The notes under the pieces are model-generated. The model made no database searches. It saw nothing but the letters and a program-made list of their open reading frames with translations, and had not been told where the DNA came from. From Paracoccaceae bacterium (GTDB lineage Bacteria > Pseudomonadota > Alphaproteobacteria > Rhodobacterales > Rhodobacteraceae), in NCBI GenBank assembly GCA_011525185.1, contig WTIQ01000440.1, positions 6,584-12,419 of the forward strand: 5,836 nucleotides of DNA, given 5' to 3'. Position numbers and translations under genes: made by a program. Shown here piece by piece: positions 1 to 5,836 of this stretch. Each line of letters begins with the position of its first letter. Within the stretch, counting starts at the first letter, position 1.

Positions 1-66
1 GGCGTTTTGGCGGTTCAAGAGGGGTTTGAGCGAAAAATTATAGCCCGTTTAAAGACCTCTGCATAA
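1..66 (+). CDS. Possible C-terminal end of a convergent gene, cut by the left window edge
   Basis: Frame 1 of the plus strand is open from the window edge to a TAA at 64-66 and reads like the tail of a soluble protein, ending ...ERKIIARLKTSA. Only 21 codons are visible, so no family can be named. A second plus frame is open to a TAG at 41-43, so the frame is not certain; all minus-strand frames over this stretch contain stops. If real, the gene would converge on glcF. Its last codons and stop (the AAG ACC TCT GCA TAA portion) lie inside the left terminal repeat of the palindromic element described separately. The original C-terminus may therefore have been replaced by element sequence. Confidence is low because of the short length. 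Confidence 0.3.
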   Translation, partial: GVLAVQEGFERKIIARLKTSA

Positions 67-68
67 CA
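52..68 (+). repeat. Left terminal inverted repeat of the palindromic element
   Basis: The repeat reads AAGACCTCTGCATAACA. It pairs with the reverse complement of 255-271 at 15 of 17 positions. It overlaps the TAA that would end the partial plus-strand reading frame at the left edge. Confidence 0.5.
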
Positions 69-89
69 TTGCTCCCATTTAGAAATGAG

Positions 90-117
90 GCCCGCGCCTG
101 CCTGGGTAGGCGCGGGC
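90..117. repeat. GC-rich hairpin A
   Basis: This is a perfect 10-bp stem (90-99 with 108-117) closing an 8-nt loop. On the plus strand no T-run follows the stem. On the minus strand the following bases (CTCATTTCTAAAT) are only weakly T-rich, so it is a poor terminator candidate on either strand. Its left arm is the inverted copy of part of hairpin B, which suggests a structural part of the small element rather than an independent terminator. Confidence 0.6.
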
Positions 118-173
118 GTGCGATGGTGGAACCTTTGAGAATTAACCGCAATACCCATATATTTCAATTAGTT

Positions 174-213
174 GAGAAAGAAAACGCGCCTGCCGAGGGG
201 GCAGGCAGGCGCG
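174..213 (-). terminator. Rho-independent terminator downstream of glcF
   Basis: On the minus strand, 64 nt after the glcF stop codon, there is a perfect 10-bp GC-rich stem (213-204 with 194-185) with a 9-nt loop. The tract TTTTCTTTCT follows at 184-175. This is the classic intrinsic-terminator layout and has the right orientation to end the glcDEF transcript. The hairpin lies inside the palindromic element at 52-271, so the element may provide the operon's terminator. An alternative 6-bp pairing (189-194 with 200-205) is possible but weaker. Confidence 0.7.
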
Positions 214-254
214 GGCCGTTGGCGCCGCTGGGTTCGGTGTTTTGGCTATATTTC

Positions 255-271
255 TATTATGCAAAAGTCTT
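255..271 (-). repeat. Right terminal inverted repeat of the palindromic element
   Basis: Read on the minus strand it is AAGACTTTTGCATAATA, the partner of 52-68. Its outer edge is 6 bp from the glcF stop codon (278-280), so the element abuts the coding region almost exactly. Confidence 0.5.
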
Positions 272-277
272 GCCCTG

Positions 278-1585
278 TTATTTCCCTGACAAAAGAGAGA
301 GCTGTGTCACACCCTTAGGTCGCTCCCCGCCCAGCGCCCAGTCCAATAATTCAACTGTATGAACGATCGGAAGGTCGCTACCTGAGCCAATTTGCATCAT
401 GCAACCGATATTTCCAGCTGCGATAACATCGGGCTCTATAGCCTCCAAGCTACGGAGTTTTTTCGCCTTAAGCTCGCCTGCAATCTCAGGCTGCAAGAGG
501 TTATAGGTCCCAGCCGACCCACAGCAGAGATGTGCATCACGTGGTTCAACAACGTCAAACCCAACCCGACGCAAGAGCGCTTTGGGAGCCTCTTTCACCT
601 GCTGCCCATGCTGCAAGGAACAGGCCGCATGATAGGCGACTTTTATGCCGTTTGATGGCAACTCTGGCAGGTCTAGCTGGCTTAGAAACTCAGACACGTC
701 CAGCGCGCGGTTTGCAACCTCTTGTGCTTGATCGGCACTCTCATGAGTACGAAACATATGTCCGTAATCTTTAATAGCGGTGCCACATCCGCTGGTGTTG
801 ATGATAATCGCATCAAGCCCATCACCCGCTATTTCACGGCTCCAAGCCTCAATATTCTTTTCAGCAAAAGCATGGCTTTGCTCCGTCTTTCCCATGTGAT
901 GGGTCAAGGCACCACAGCACCCCTGCCCTTTGGCAATCACCACATCCACACCGAGACGTGTCAAAAGGCGAATGGTGGCATCGTTAATGTCTGTGTTCAG
1001 CGCCTTTTGTGCACAGGCTGTCATCAGCGCCACACGCTTTTTCTGCGCCCCCTTGGCGGTGAAGACTTGCGGATCATCGCGGCGACTGACGGGCGGGAGA
1101 GTACGGGGCACCATCGCCATCATAGCCTGCACTCTTTTGTCGGGGATGAACCTTGCGAAAGGCTTTACAATCTTCGCGCCCAGCATCGCGATCCGAAAGC
1201 GATAGGGGTATGGGAGGATTTTGGCCAAAACCCAACGCATCGCGCGGTCTGTAAATGGACGATTGTAATGTGTTTCGATGTAAGAGCGGGCATGATCCAC
1301 AAGATGCATGTAATGCACGCCCGAAGGGCAGGTCGTCATACAAGAGAGACAAGATAGGCACCGATCGACATGTTTCACCATCTTGGCATCGGGGGTACGC
1401 TGATTTTCGAGCATATCCTTGATGAGGTATATACGACCGCGCGGACTATCCAATTCATCTCCAAGGATTTGATAGGTCGGACAGGTGGCGGTACAAAACC
1501 CGCAGTGCACACAGGCACGCAAAATTTCGTTTGATCGTTTGGTGACTGGATCTTTGAGCTGCTCATCGGAAAAAAACGTTTGCAT
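278..1585 (-). CDS. glcF: Glycolate oxidase (dehydrogenase) iron-sulfur subunit GlcF
   Basis: This is the electron-transfer subunit of the membrane-associated GlcDEF complex, which oxidises glycolate to glyoxylate and passes electrons towards quinone. The 435 residues are near-normal length for the family. Two ferredoxin-type 4Fe-4S motifs are intact: C25-x2-C28-x2-C31-x3-C35-P and C76-x2-C79-x2-C82-x3-C86-P. Two CCG domains follow. The first has C191, C223-C224-G and C267; the second has C322, C354-C355-G and C395 in GNIGC. These are expected to bind an additional cluster or haem-like cofactor in the wider heterodisulfide-reductase-related family. No membrane segment is seen. The ATG lies 2 nt after the glcE stop, with GGGG 5 nt upstream as a weak ribosome-binding site, so translation is probably coupled to glcE. 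The last residues (about 421-435) look poorly conserved, and the stop lies 6 bp from a small palindromic element. Confidence 0.96.
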   Translation of the reverse strand: MQTFFSDEQLKDPVTKRSNEILRACVHCGFCTATCPTYQILGDELDSPRGRIYLIKDMLENQRTPDAKMVKHVDRCLSCLSCMTTCPSGVHYMHLVDHARSYIETHYNRPFTDRAMRWVLAKILPYPYRFRIAMLGAKIVKPFARFIPDKRVQAMMAMVPRTLPPVSRRDDPQVFTAKGAQKKRVALMTACAQKALNTDINDATIRLLTRLGVDVVIAKGQGCCGALTHHMGKTEQSHAFAEKNIEAWSREIAGDGLDAIIINTSGCGTAIKDYGHMFRTHESADQAQEVANRALDVSEFLSQLDLPELPSNGIKVAYHAACSLQHGQQVKEAPKALLRRVGFDVVEPRDAHLCCGSAGTYNLLQPEIAGELKAKKLRSLEAIEPDVIAAGNIGCMMQIGSGSDLPIVHTVELLDWALGGERPKGVTQLSLLSGK

Positions 1586-1587
1586 AG

Positions 1588-2697
1588 CTACCCCATTAGC
1601 CCAGGGTTTAAGAGACCACGGGGATCAAATTGCTTGCGAAGACCCTGACTGAGGCGCGCCAAGGCCTCTGGCTGGGGCTGAAATTTTGGCACCGTCTCAG
1701 AGAGGCCGCGGAGCCGCGTTGCATGTCCCTCAAAATGCCCAAGCCGCGCGCGCAGATCTGTACCCGCTGCAACGCTGCCCCAGATCAATCCCCCTGACCA
1801 GTCATAAAAGCCCGTTCGAAACCCTGCCCGTTCAAATGTCTCAACCCCATCGCTTGGCTGCACGGAAATACGCCAGATGTCACCTTTATCCTCTTTGAGA
1901 GGGCTCACGTCTCGCAAATCTGACCAAAACGCGAGGGAGGCGTCATGGTCCAAAACCTCCTGTTCTCCATACTCGCCCAAGAGCGCCCGAAGCGCTGTAA
2001 CACGATAGGAAACAGAGTTGGAAAAGCCCTCAACGCGCAGATAGAGGCTCTGTGTTGCACAGAGATAAACCGTCCCCGAGACTTCATAAGAGGAGCCCAA
2101 AGCCTGCGACATTGCCGCCACAGCCTGAGCATGGTCAAGCTGATGCAGAACGAGGGTCTGTGTCAGCTCAGGCGCAGGCAGGGTTTTAAACGCAACTTCG
2201 CTCATAATGCCCAAGGTGCCCCAACTCCCGCACATCAATTTGACAAGATCATAACCAGTGACGTTTTTCATCACGCGGCCACCATTTTTAATCAGATGTC
2301 CTTCTCCATCCACGAACCGCACGCCGAGCAAAAAGTCCCGCGCGGCACCTGCCTGAATGCGACGTGAACCGCTGGCATTTGTTGCAAAAACACCGCCAAT
2401 CGTAGACGAGCCTTTGCGCCCAAGCAGCGCCCCCAAACGGTAGGGTTCAAAGGCAAGCTGCTGGCCCTCTTTGGCAAGGAGCGCTTCGATCTCGGAAAGC
2501 GGCGTCCCACTTTTGGCAATCATCGTCAGCGCGCCAGGGACATAATCCACAATGCCACTCATTTTTGCGGTGCTGATCTGCGTCGCAGGGTCGCTGTATT
2601 CGCCGCGCGTGTCACCTCCAAGAACACGCACAGGCGCATCGGCAGAGCGAAGCATATCCGAGAGGTCTTGTTCATCCGTGGGCTGAAAGAGGGACAT
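1588..2697 (-). CDS. glcE: Glycolate oxidase (dehydrogenase) FAD-binding subunit GlcE
   Basis: This is the second flavoprotein-fold subunit of the GlcDEF complex, required with GlcD and GlcF for glycolate oxidation. The protein is 369 residues from the chosen start. An FAD-binding PCMH-type fold occupies roughly the first 180 residues. It includes GRKGSSTIGGVFATNASG at about 93-110 and GGRVMKNVTGYDLVKLMCGS at about 139-158, the family's characteristic segments. The C-terminal half is more divergent, with GDIWRISVQPSDG at about 272-284 and the usual end FDPRGLLNPG. The ATG at 2697 starts 1 nt after the glcD stop and has GGA 5 nt upstream. An in-frame ATG at 2712 would add five residues and overlap glcD by 14 bp, but it lacks a nearby ribosome-binding site, so the inner start is preferred. 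The TAG stop is 2 nt before glcF. The fold and position leave little doubt about identity. Confidence 0.94.
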   Translation of the reverse strand: MSLFQPTDEQDLSDMLRSADAPVRVLGGDTRGEYSDPATQISTAKMSGIVDYVPGALTMIAKSGTPLSEIEALLAKEGQQLAFEPYRLGALLGRKGSSTIGGVFATNASGSRRIQAGAARDFLLGVRFVDGEGHLIKNGGRVMKNVTGYDLVKLMCGSWGTLGIMSEVAFKTLPAPELTQTLVLHQLDHAQAVAAMSQALGSSYEVSGTVYLCATQSLYLRVEGFSNSVSYRVTALRALLGEYGEQEVLDHDASLAFWSDLRDVSPLKEDKGDIWRISVQPSDGVETFERAGFRTGFYDWSGGLIWGSVAAGTDLRARLGHFEGHATRLRGLSETVPKFQPQPEALARLSQGLRKQFDPRGLLNPGLMG

Positions 2698-2698
2698 A

Positions 2699-4153
2699 TT
2701 ATTCCGCGGCATAGCGCGCCAAATCTAGGCGACGCCTCTCGGAGGCCTCAAGCGGAAAGACTTTTGCGCCGTTTAACAGCCAAGCAGGGTCAAACACATC
2801 TTTCACCCGCATTTGTGCTTCAAGGTCATCTTGGGAAAATTGATGGGACATCAAATCTCGCTTTTCAATCCCCACTCCGTGTTCCCCCGTTAGGCAACCT
2901 CCGACCTCAACGCAGAGCTTGAGAATTTCTGCACCAAAGGCCTCGCATGTCTCTAACTCTCCCTCTTTATTGGCATTATAGAGGATCAGGGGATGCATAT
3001 TGCCGTCCCCTGCGTGAAACACATTGCCCACATCAAGACCAAACTCTTGGCTCAGTTCCCCAATACGGCGCAGCACAAAGGGAAGCTCGGTCACAGGGAT
3101 GGTCCCATCAAGACACATGTAATCATTGATTTGCCCCATCGCGCCAAAGGCGGATTTGCGCCCTAACCATATGCGGGCGGCGTCCTGTGCATCGCGCGCT
3201 TTTCTCACCTCTACTGGATCATGGCTCTCAGCAATCTGGATAATACGGTTGAGCTGATCTTCGATCTCTGCCTCAGAGCCTTCGACTTCGACAATCAAGA
3301 GCGCCATGCAATCGGGATAGCCTGCTCCTGAAAAAGCATCGGTTGCGCGGATACATGGACGATCCATGAACTCAATGGCAACAGGCAAAACCCCTGCTTT
3401 GATAATGTCAGAGACGCATGCGCCCGCGACTTCGTTACTGTCAAAACCGATGAGGACCGGACGCGCGCCCTCTGGCTTGGGTAAAATCCGCAACGTGGCC
3501 TCTGTCACAATCCCCAGCTGCCCCTCCGAACCGCAGATAAGCCCAAGAAGGTCCAAGCCTTCGCTGTCCAAATATGCACCGCCAACCTTCACGATCTCGC
3601 CCGTCATAGTGACCAGCGTAACGCCCATAAGGTTGTTAGATGTGACCCCATATTTAAGGCAATGTGCCCCGCCTGAATTCATCGCAATATTGCCAGCAAT
3701 CGCGCAGGCCAGCTGGCTTGAGGGATCGGGCGCATAGAAAAAGTCATGTTCACTCACCGCGTCGCTGACGCTTAGATTTGTGCGCCCTGTTTGCACGCGG
3801 ATGTAACGATTATCGTAGTCGGCCTCTAACACTTCCGTCATACGGGCTACCCCAATGACGACACAATCTGCCGTCGGAAGCGCCCCCCCTGCAAGCGAGG
3901 TTCCTGCACCGCGTGGGACAACTGGAACGCGCAGCTCATTGCAGATGCGCAATGCTGCCGCGACTTCTTCAGTCGTTTTGGGCAACACGACCAAGAGAGG
4001 CGGGCAACGATAGGCCGAGAGCGCGTCGCATTCATAGGCGCGCAATTCACCAGTGTCCGAAATGATACTGTCTTGAGGCAAGACAGCAGCCAAGCGCGCC
4101 AAAATCTCAGATTTGCGCGCAATGATAGCAAGATCAGCTTTTGGCATCTGCAT
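2699..4153 (-). CDS. glcD: Glycolate oxidase (dehydrogenase) catalytic FAD subunit GlcD
   Basis: This is the FAD-linked catalytic subunit of the GlcDEF complex. It oxidises glycolate, and in many relatives other 2-hydroxy acids such as D-lactate, to the 2-oxo acid. At 484 residues it is close to the family norm. The N-terminal FAD_binding_4 domain (about 45-225) carries VVPRGAGTSLAGGA at 78-91, APDPSS at 141-146 and NSGGAHCLKYG at 159-169. The C-terminal FAD-oxidase domain (about 230-470) carries HAGDGNMHP at 380-388 and GEHGVG at 423-428, the flavin and substrate-side signature. Nothing is missing or truncated. The ATG at 4153 has GAGGA 7 nt upstream; a second in-frame ATG two codons later is less well placed. 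It is the first gene of a tight glcD-glcE-glcF operon. D-lactate or 2-hydroxyglutarate dehydrogenase paralogues share these motifs, but the glcE and glcF neighbours settle the assignment. Confidence 0.96.
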   Translation of the reverse strand: MQMPKADLAIIARKSEILARLAAVLPQDSIISDTGELRAYECDALSAYRCPPLLVVLPKTTEEVAAALRICNELRVPVVPRGAGTSLAGGALPTADCVVIGVARMTEVLEADYDNRYIRVQTGRTNLSVSDAVSEHDFFYAPDPSSQLACAIAGNIAMNSGGAHCLKYGVTSNNLMGVTLVTMTGEIVKVGGAYLDSEGLDLLGLICGSEGQLGIVTEATLRILPKPEGARPVLIGFDSNEVAGACVSDIIKAGVLPVAIEFMDRPCIRATDAFSGAGYPDCMALLIVEVEGSEAEIEDQLNRIIQIAESHDPVEVRKARDAQDAARIWLGRKSAFGAMGQINDYMCLDGTIPVTELPFVLRRIGELSQEFGLDVGNVFHAGDGNMHPLILYNANKEGELETCEAFGAEILKLCVEVGGCLTGEHGVGIEKRDLMSHQFSQDDLEAQMRVKDVFDPAWLLNGAKVFPLEASERRRLDLARYAAE

Positions 4154-4160
4154 GACATAG

Positions 4161-4165
4161 TCCTC
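4161..4165 (-). promoter_or_regulatory. Ribosome-binding site of glcD
   Basis: GAGGA on the minus strand lies 7 nt before the ATG at 4153. It is the strongest Shine-Dalgarno sequence in the operon and fixes the glcD start. The glcE and glcF starts have only weak ones (GGA and GGGG) and probably rely on coupling to upstream translation. Confidence 0.7.
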
Positions 4166-4196
4166 GCGTTTACCTTAGGTTTTACTCTCATTTATC

Positions 4197-4231
4197 CGCA
4201 ATTCAAGTCGTCGAGTGTCGCAACTCAAGTC
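4197..4231 (-). promoter_or_regulatory. Paired 13-bp direct repeat ahead of glcD, candidate operator
   Basis: On the minus strand GACTTGAGTTGCG (4231-4219) is repeated as GACTTGAATTGCG (4209-4197), identical at 12 of 13 positions. The repeat period is 22 bp, close to two helical turns, so two proteins bound here would face the same side of the DNA. The upstream copy overlaps the stop codon of the preceding gene (TGA, 4227-4225). The downstream copy lies 43 bp before the glcD ATG and contains TTGAAT, a possible -35 element, although no good -10 box follows at standard spacing. The position suits an operator for glcDEF, but no matching regulator is in the window and two copies alone do not prove a binding site. 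Confidence 0.35.
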
Positions 4232-5836
4232 TGCGATTTGCCACCTTCTCGAAGCCAAGCCAGAAAAATGAACCCGACAATCAACAGCGCGGCGAACCAG
4301 ACGGGCAAGAGCGGGCGCGTAGTTACATCGGTTGCCTCATAGGCGTTGCGCGGCGTAATCGCAAACCACCCGCGCCCAGCCGCAGGTCGCCCCTCCGCCA
4401 CGCTCCTCAGTCGTGGCAACCCATCTGATATCCAAAAGAGGCCGCCGCGTGTTTGTTGAGCAAGCGGCTTCAGATTATCTTCCGTCGCAAGTGGATTTTC
4501 ATATTCTTTTGGCATGATGGGCCCAACCGCAAAGACATGCTCCAAGCTTTGGTCACTGACACGAAAGAGACCTTGCTCTTGGCTTTGGTAAAAGGCTTGA
4601 TAGGCCGTTCCTTCTGCGTTTGGCTCAAAAGCGACTTCGCTACGTTGACCAGAGGGGGATAGGACCTCTGCAACACTTGGCGCATTGCCTAAAGTTCGCC
4701 GCTCAATACGAATTTCACCATTCTCTAGCTGCTCCGTGAGGAGCATTTCCTCTTCAAGTTCAGGCTCTCCCATCATCCAATGGGCCAAGCGACGCAACAA
4801 TTCCAGCTGCGGCCCGCCCCCTTCAAAATTGCGATGCCAAAGCCATGCATGGTCGGAGGAGAGGAGCGCAACACGCCCCTCCCCGACGCGATCAAGAATC
4901 AACAAGGGGGCCTCATCAATCCCCGTCATCAGCACATGACCAGACGTCGGCGTGACGTCAATCTGGCGAAACCAACGCCCCCACTCATTTTGCTGCGGCA
5001 AGCCAAGGGTGACGGGATGACGTCCCCCAATATCGGATACACGCGGTGTATATCCCTCATTAAAGACACGGGCACTTGGCTCGGCTGGCACAATGCGCCG
5101 CAGGGGAGATCTGTAAAGCGAATTGGCGGAGGCAAAATCAGACCCCGCCGCTACGAGGACCGCACCACCCTTTTCCACATACTGCGCGATATTCTCCAGA
5201 TAGGAGTTTGGTAAAATGCCGCGTCGTTTGTAGCGATCAAAAATGATGAGATCAAAATCATCTATTTTCTCTAAAAACAATTCGCGCGTTGGAAAGGCAA
5301 TTAAGGAGAGCTCGTCGACGGGCACGCCGTCTTGTTTTCCAGGCGGGCGCAAAATAGTGAAATGAACCAGATCAACCGAGCTGTCGGATTTGAGCAAATT
5401 ACGCCAAGTGCGCGTCCCTGGGTGCGGTTCGCCCGATACGAGCAAAACGCGCAGCCGATCTCGAATACCATTCACCGAGATCAGGGCACGATTATTCTGT
5501 AATACGGGCTCTTGGGGCAAGGCCTCTGCAAAAAATTCAAAGATATTTGCCCCGGCATGCGGGAGCGTGAGGCGAATATCGACATCTTCACCAACAGGCA
5601 GTCGAAACTCTTGCGGGGTATCGCCATCGATAGAAACCTGAATAGCGGCGCTCGAGGACGGCGAAGTGATCGCCCCTTCATCAGATATGCGTATGGTCAA
5701 GGTAACTGGCTCACCTACAATTGCGTAAGCAGGCGCATTTTTCACAACGATGCGCCGATCCACCGCATTTTTCAGACCAGTAATAAATCCATGAAATGGC
5801 GCGGGCAGTGCGATTTCACTCGAAGGATCATGAATT
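4225..5836 (-). CDS. Membrane-anchored GATase1-like protein of the MoxR/DUF58/DUF4159-associated type, 5' end outside window
   Basis: 536 C-terminal codons are visible; the frame stays open to the right edge, so the start lies outside. Residues here are counted from 5763, an internal GTG that is probably not the start. Residues about 1-100 look like a beta-rich, Ig-like segment (EPVTLTIRISDEG, DVDIRLTLPHAGANIFEF). Residues about 104-330 form a class-I glutamine-amidotransferase-like alpha/beta domain, with LRVLLVSGEPHPGTRTWRN, DLIIFDRY, GGAVLVAAGSDFA and the segment HAWLWHRNFEGGGP. A second beta-rich segment follows (about 345-415). One membrane helix lies near the end (about 486-504, PVWFAALLIVGFIFLAWL), leaving a short charged tail. 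The visible protein has no cysteine at all, so the amidotransferase nucleophile is absent and the domain is probably a non-catalytic scaffold. Relatives, from memory, are about 650-700 residues with N-terminal membrane helices and adjoin a DUF4159 gene in Rhodobacteraceae. The precise function is unknown. No terminator separates it from glcD. Confidence 0.85.
   Translation of the reverse strand, partial: IHDPSSEIALPAPFHGFITGLKNAVDRRIVVKNAPAYAIVGEPVTLTIRISDEGAITSPSSSAAIQVSIDGDTPQEFRLPVGEDVDIRLTLPHAGANIFEFFAEALPQEPVLQNNRALISVNGIRDRLRVLLVSGEPHPGTRTWRNLLKSDSSVDLVHFTILRPPGKQDGVPVDELSLIAFPTRELFLEKIDDFDLIIFDRYKRRGILPNSYLENIAQYVEKGGAVLVAAGSDFASANSLYRSPLRRIVPAEPSARVFNEGYTPRVSDIGGRHPVTLGLPQQNEWGRWFRQIDVTPTSGHVLMTGIDEAPLLILDRVGEGRVALLSSDHAWLWHRNFEGGGPQLELLRRLAHWMMGEPELEEEMLLTEQLENGEIRIERRTLGNAPSVAEVLSPSGQRSEVAFEPNAEGTAYQAFYQSQEQGLFRVSDQSLEHVFAVGPIMPKEYENPLATEDNLKPLAQQTRGGLFWISDGLPRLRSVAEGRPAAGRGWFAITPRNAYEATDVTTRPLLPVWFAALLIVGFIFLAWLREGGKSQT

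Larger units (their letters stand above)
52..271. mobile_element. Small non-autonomous palindromic element (MITE-like) beside glcF
   Basis: The segment is bounded by imperfect terminal inverted repeats. Positions 52-68 match the reverse complement of 255-271 at 15 of 17 bases, and both differences are C/T transitions. Inside are two GC-rich hairpins (90-117 and 185-213) whose 16-bp cores (89-104 and 202-217) are exact inverted copies. It holds no convincing gene. Size (about 220 bp), terminal inverted repeats, internal palindromes and lack of a transposase fit a miniature inverted-repeat element. The end core GACYTYTGCATAA resembles, from memory only, the ends of some IS5-family elements. No clear target-site duplication is visible: the flanks are TTTA on the left and GCCC on the right. 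That leaves open an old insertion, slightly wrong boundaries, or a dispersed palindromic intergenic repeat of another kind. Confidence 0.5.

Noticed and set aside
37..42. TATAAT on the minus strand as a promoter -10 box
   Set aside because: No convincing -35 element lies 16-18 bp upstream and no minus-strand frame is open to the left edge, so a chance match is more likely.
90..117. Hairpin A as an intrinsic terminator for a gene entering from the left
   Set aside because: On the plus strand the stem is followed by GTGCGATGG with no T-run. On the minus strand the following sequence is only weakly T-rich and hairpin B has already supplied a better terminator.
69..362. Plus-strand open frame of 97 codons running through the palindromic element into the end of glcF
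   Set aside because: It is built from the hairpins and the antisense of the glcF tail, has low-complexity Arg/Gly-rich translation, and overlaps the supported glcF coding sequence.
398..403. Apparent loss of the last cysteine of the second CCG domain of GlcF (GNIGC followed by MMQ)
   Set aside because: As I recall the family, GlcF proteins normally have a single cysteine at this GNIGC position rather than a CxxC, so this is not a defect.
722..1357. Long plus-strand open frame (211 codons) opposite glcF, and similar antisense frames over the other genes
   Set aside because: These frames lie entirely opposite strongly supported GlcD, GlcE and GlcF coding sequence. They lack recognisable domains and start without ribosome-binding sites. 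They are by-products of the coding strand's codon pattern.
2697..2712. glcE starting at the ATG at 2712, overlapping glcD by 14 bp
   Set aside because: There is no ribosome-binding site within 15 nt of it, and the extra five residues (MPRNN) are not typical. The ATG at 2697 sits immediately after the glcD stop with GGA at 5 nt.
5763..5763. GTG at 5763 as the start of the membrane protein
   Set aside because: The frame continues open to the window edge with protein-like sequence (24 further codons, including PAPFHGFITGLKNA). The N-terminal membrane part expected for the family is absent, so the true start is outside the window.
1..5836. CRISPR arrays, tRNA or rRNA genes, and complete insertion sequences
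   Set aside because: No regularly spaced repeats, cloverleaf-like segments or transposase reading frames were seen anywhere in the window.

Overview
The window most likely comes from an alphaproteobacterium of the Rhodobacteraceae (Roseobacter-like). This is inferred from the protein families, the gene order and the moderate G+C content, not from a marker gene. Almost all of it is coding on the minus strand, read from high to low coordinates.

Region by region, in the direction of transcription. (1) 5836-4225: the C-terminal part of a large membrane-anchored, glutamine-amidotransferase-like (GATase1-like) protein, cut by the right edge. Relatives usually sit next to DUF4159, DUF58 and MoxR-type genes. 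(2) 4224-4154: a 71-bp spacer. It holds most of a pair of 13-bp direct repeats with a 22-bp period and the glcD ribosome-binding site. (3) 4153-278: the complete glcD-glcE-glcF operon for the three-subunit glycolate oxidase (glycolate dehydrogenase), with 1-2 bp between genes. (4) 277-1: the only sizeable non-coding stretch. It holds a rho-independent terminator inside a compact palindromic element of about 220 bp. The left edge may carry the last codons of a plus-strand gene convergent with glcF.

GlcD (FAD flavoprotein, catalytic), GlcE (second FAD-fold subunit) and GlcF (two 4Fe-4S clusters plus two cysteine-rich CCG domains) act together at the membrane. They oxidise glycolate to glyoxylate and pass the electrons towards quinone. 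All diagnostic motifs are intact, so the complex looks functional. No regulator (GlcC type) or glycolate transporter lies in the window.

The genes themselves are ordinary. The least explained sequence is the small element at about 52-271. It has imperfect 17-bp terminal inverted repeats, two GC-rich hairpins sharing a 16-bp core in opposite orientation, and no coding capacity of its own. It ends 6 bp from the glcF stop codon and appears to supply the glcF terminator. I see no evidence for a new multi-gene system.
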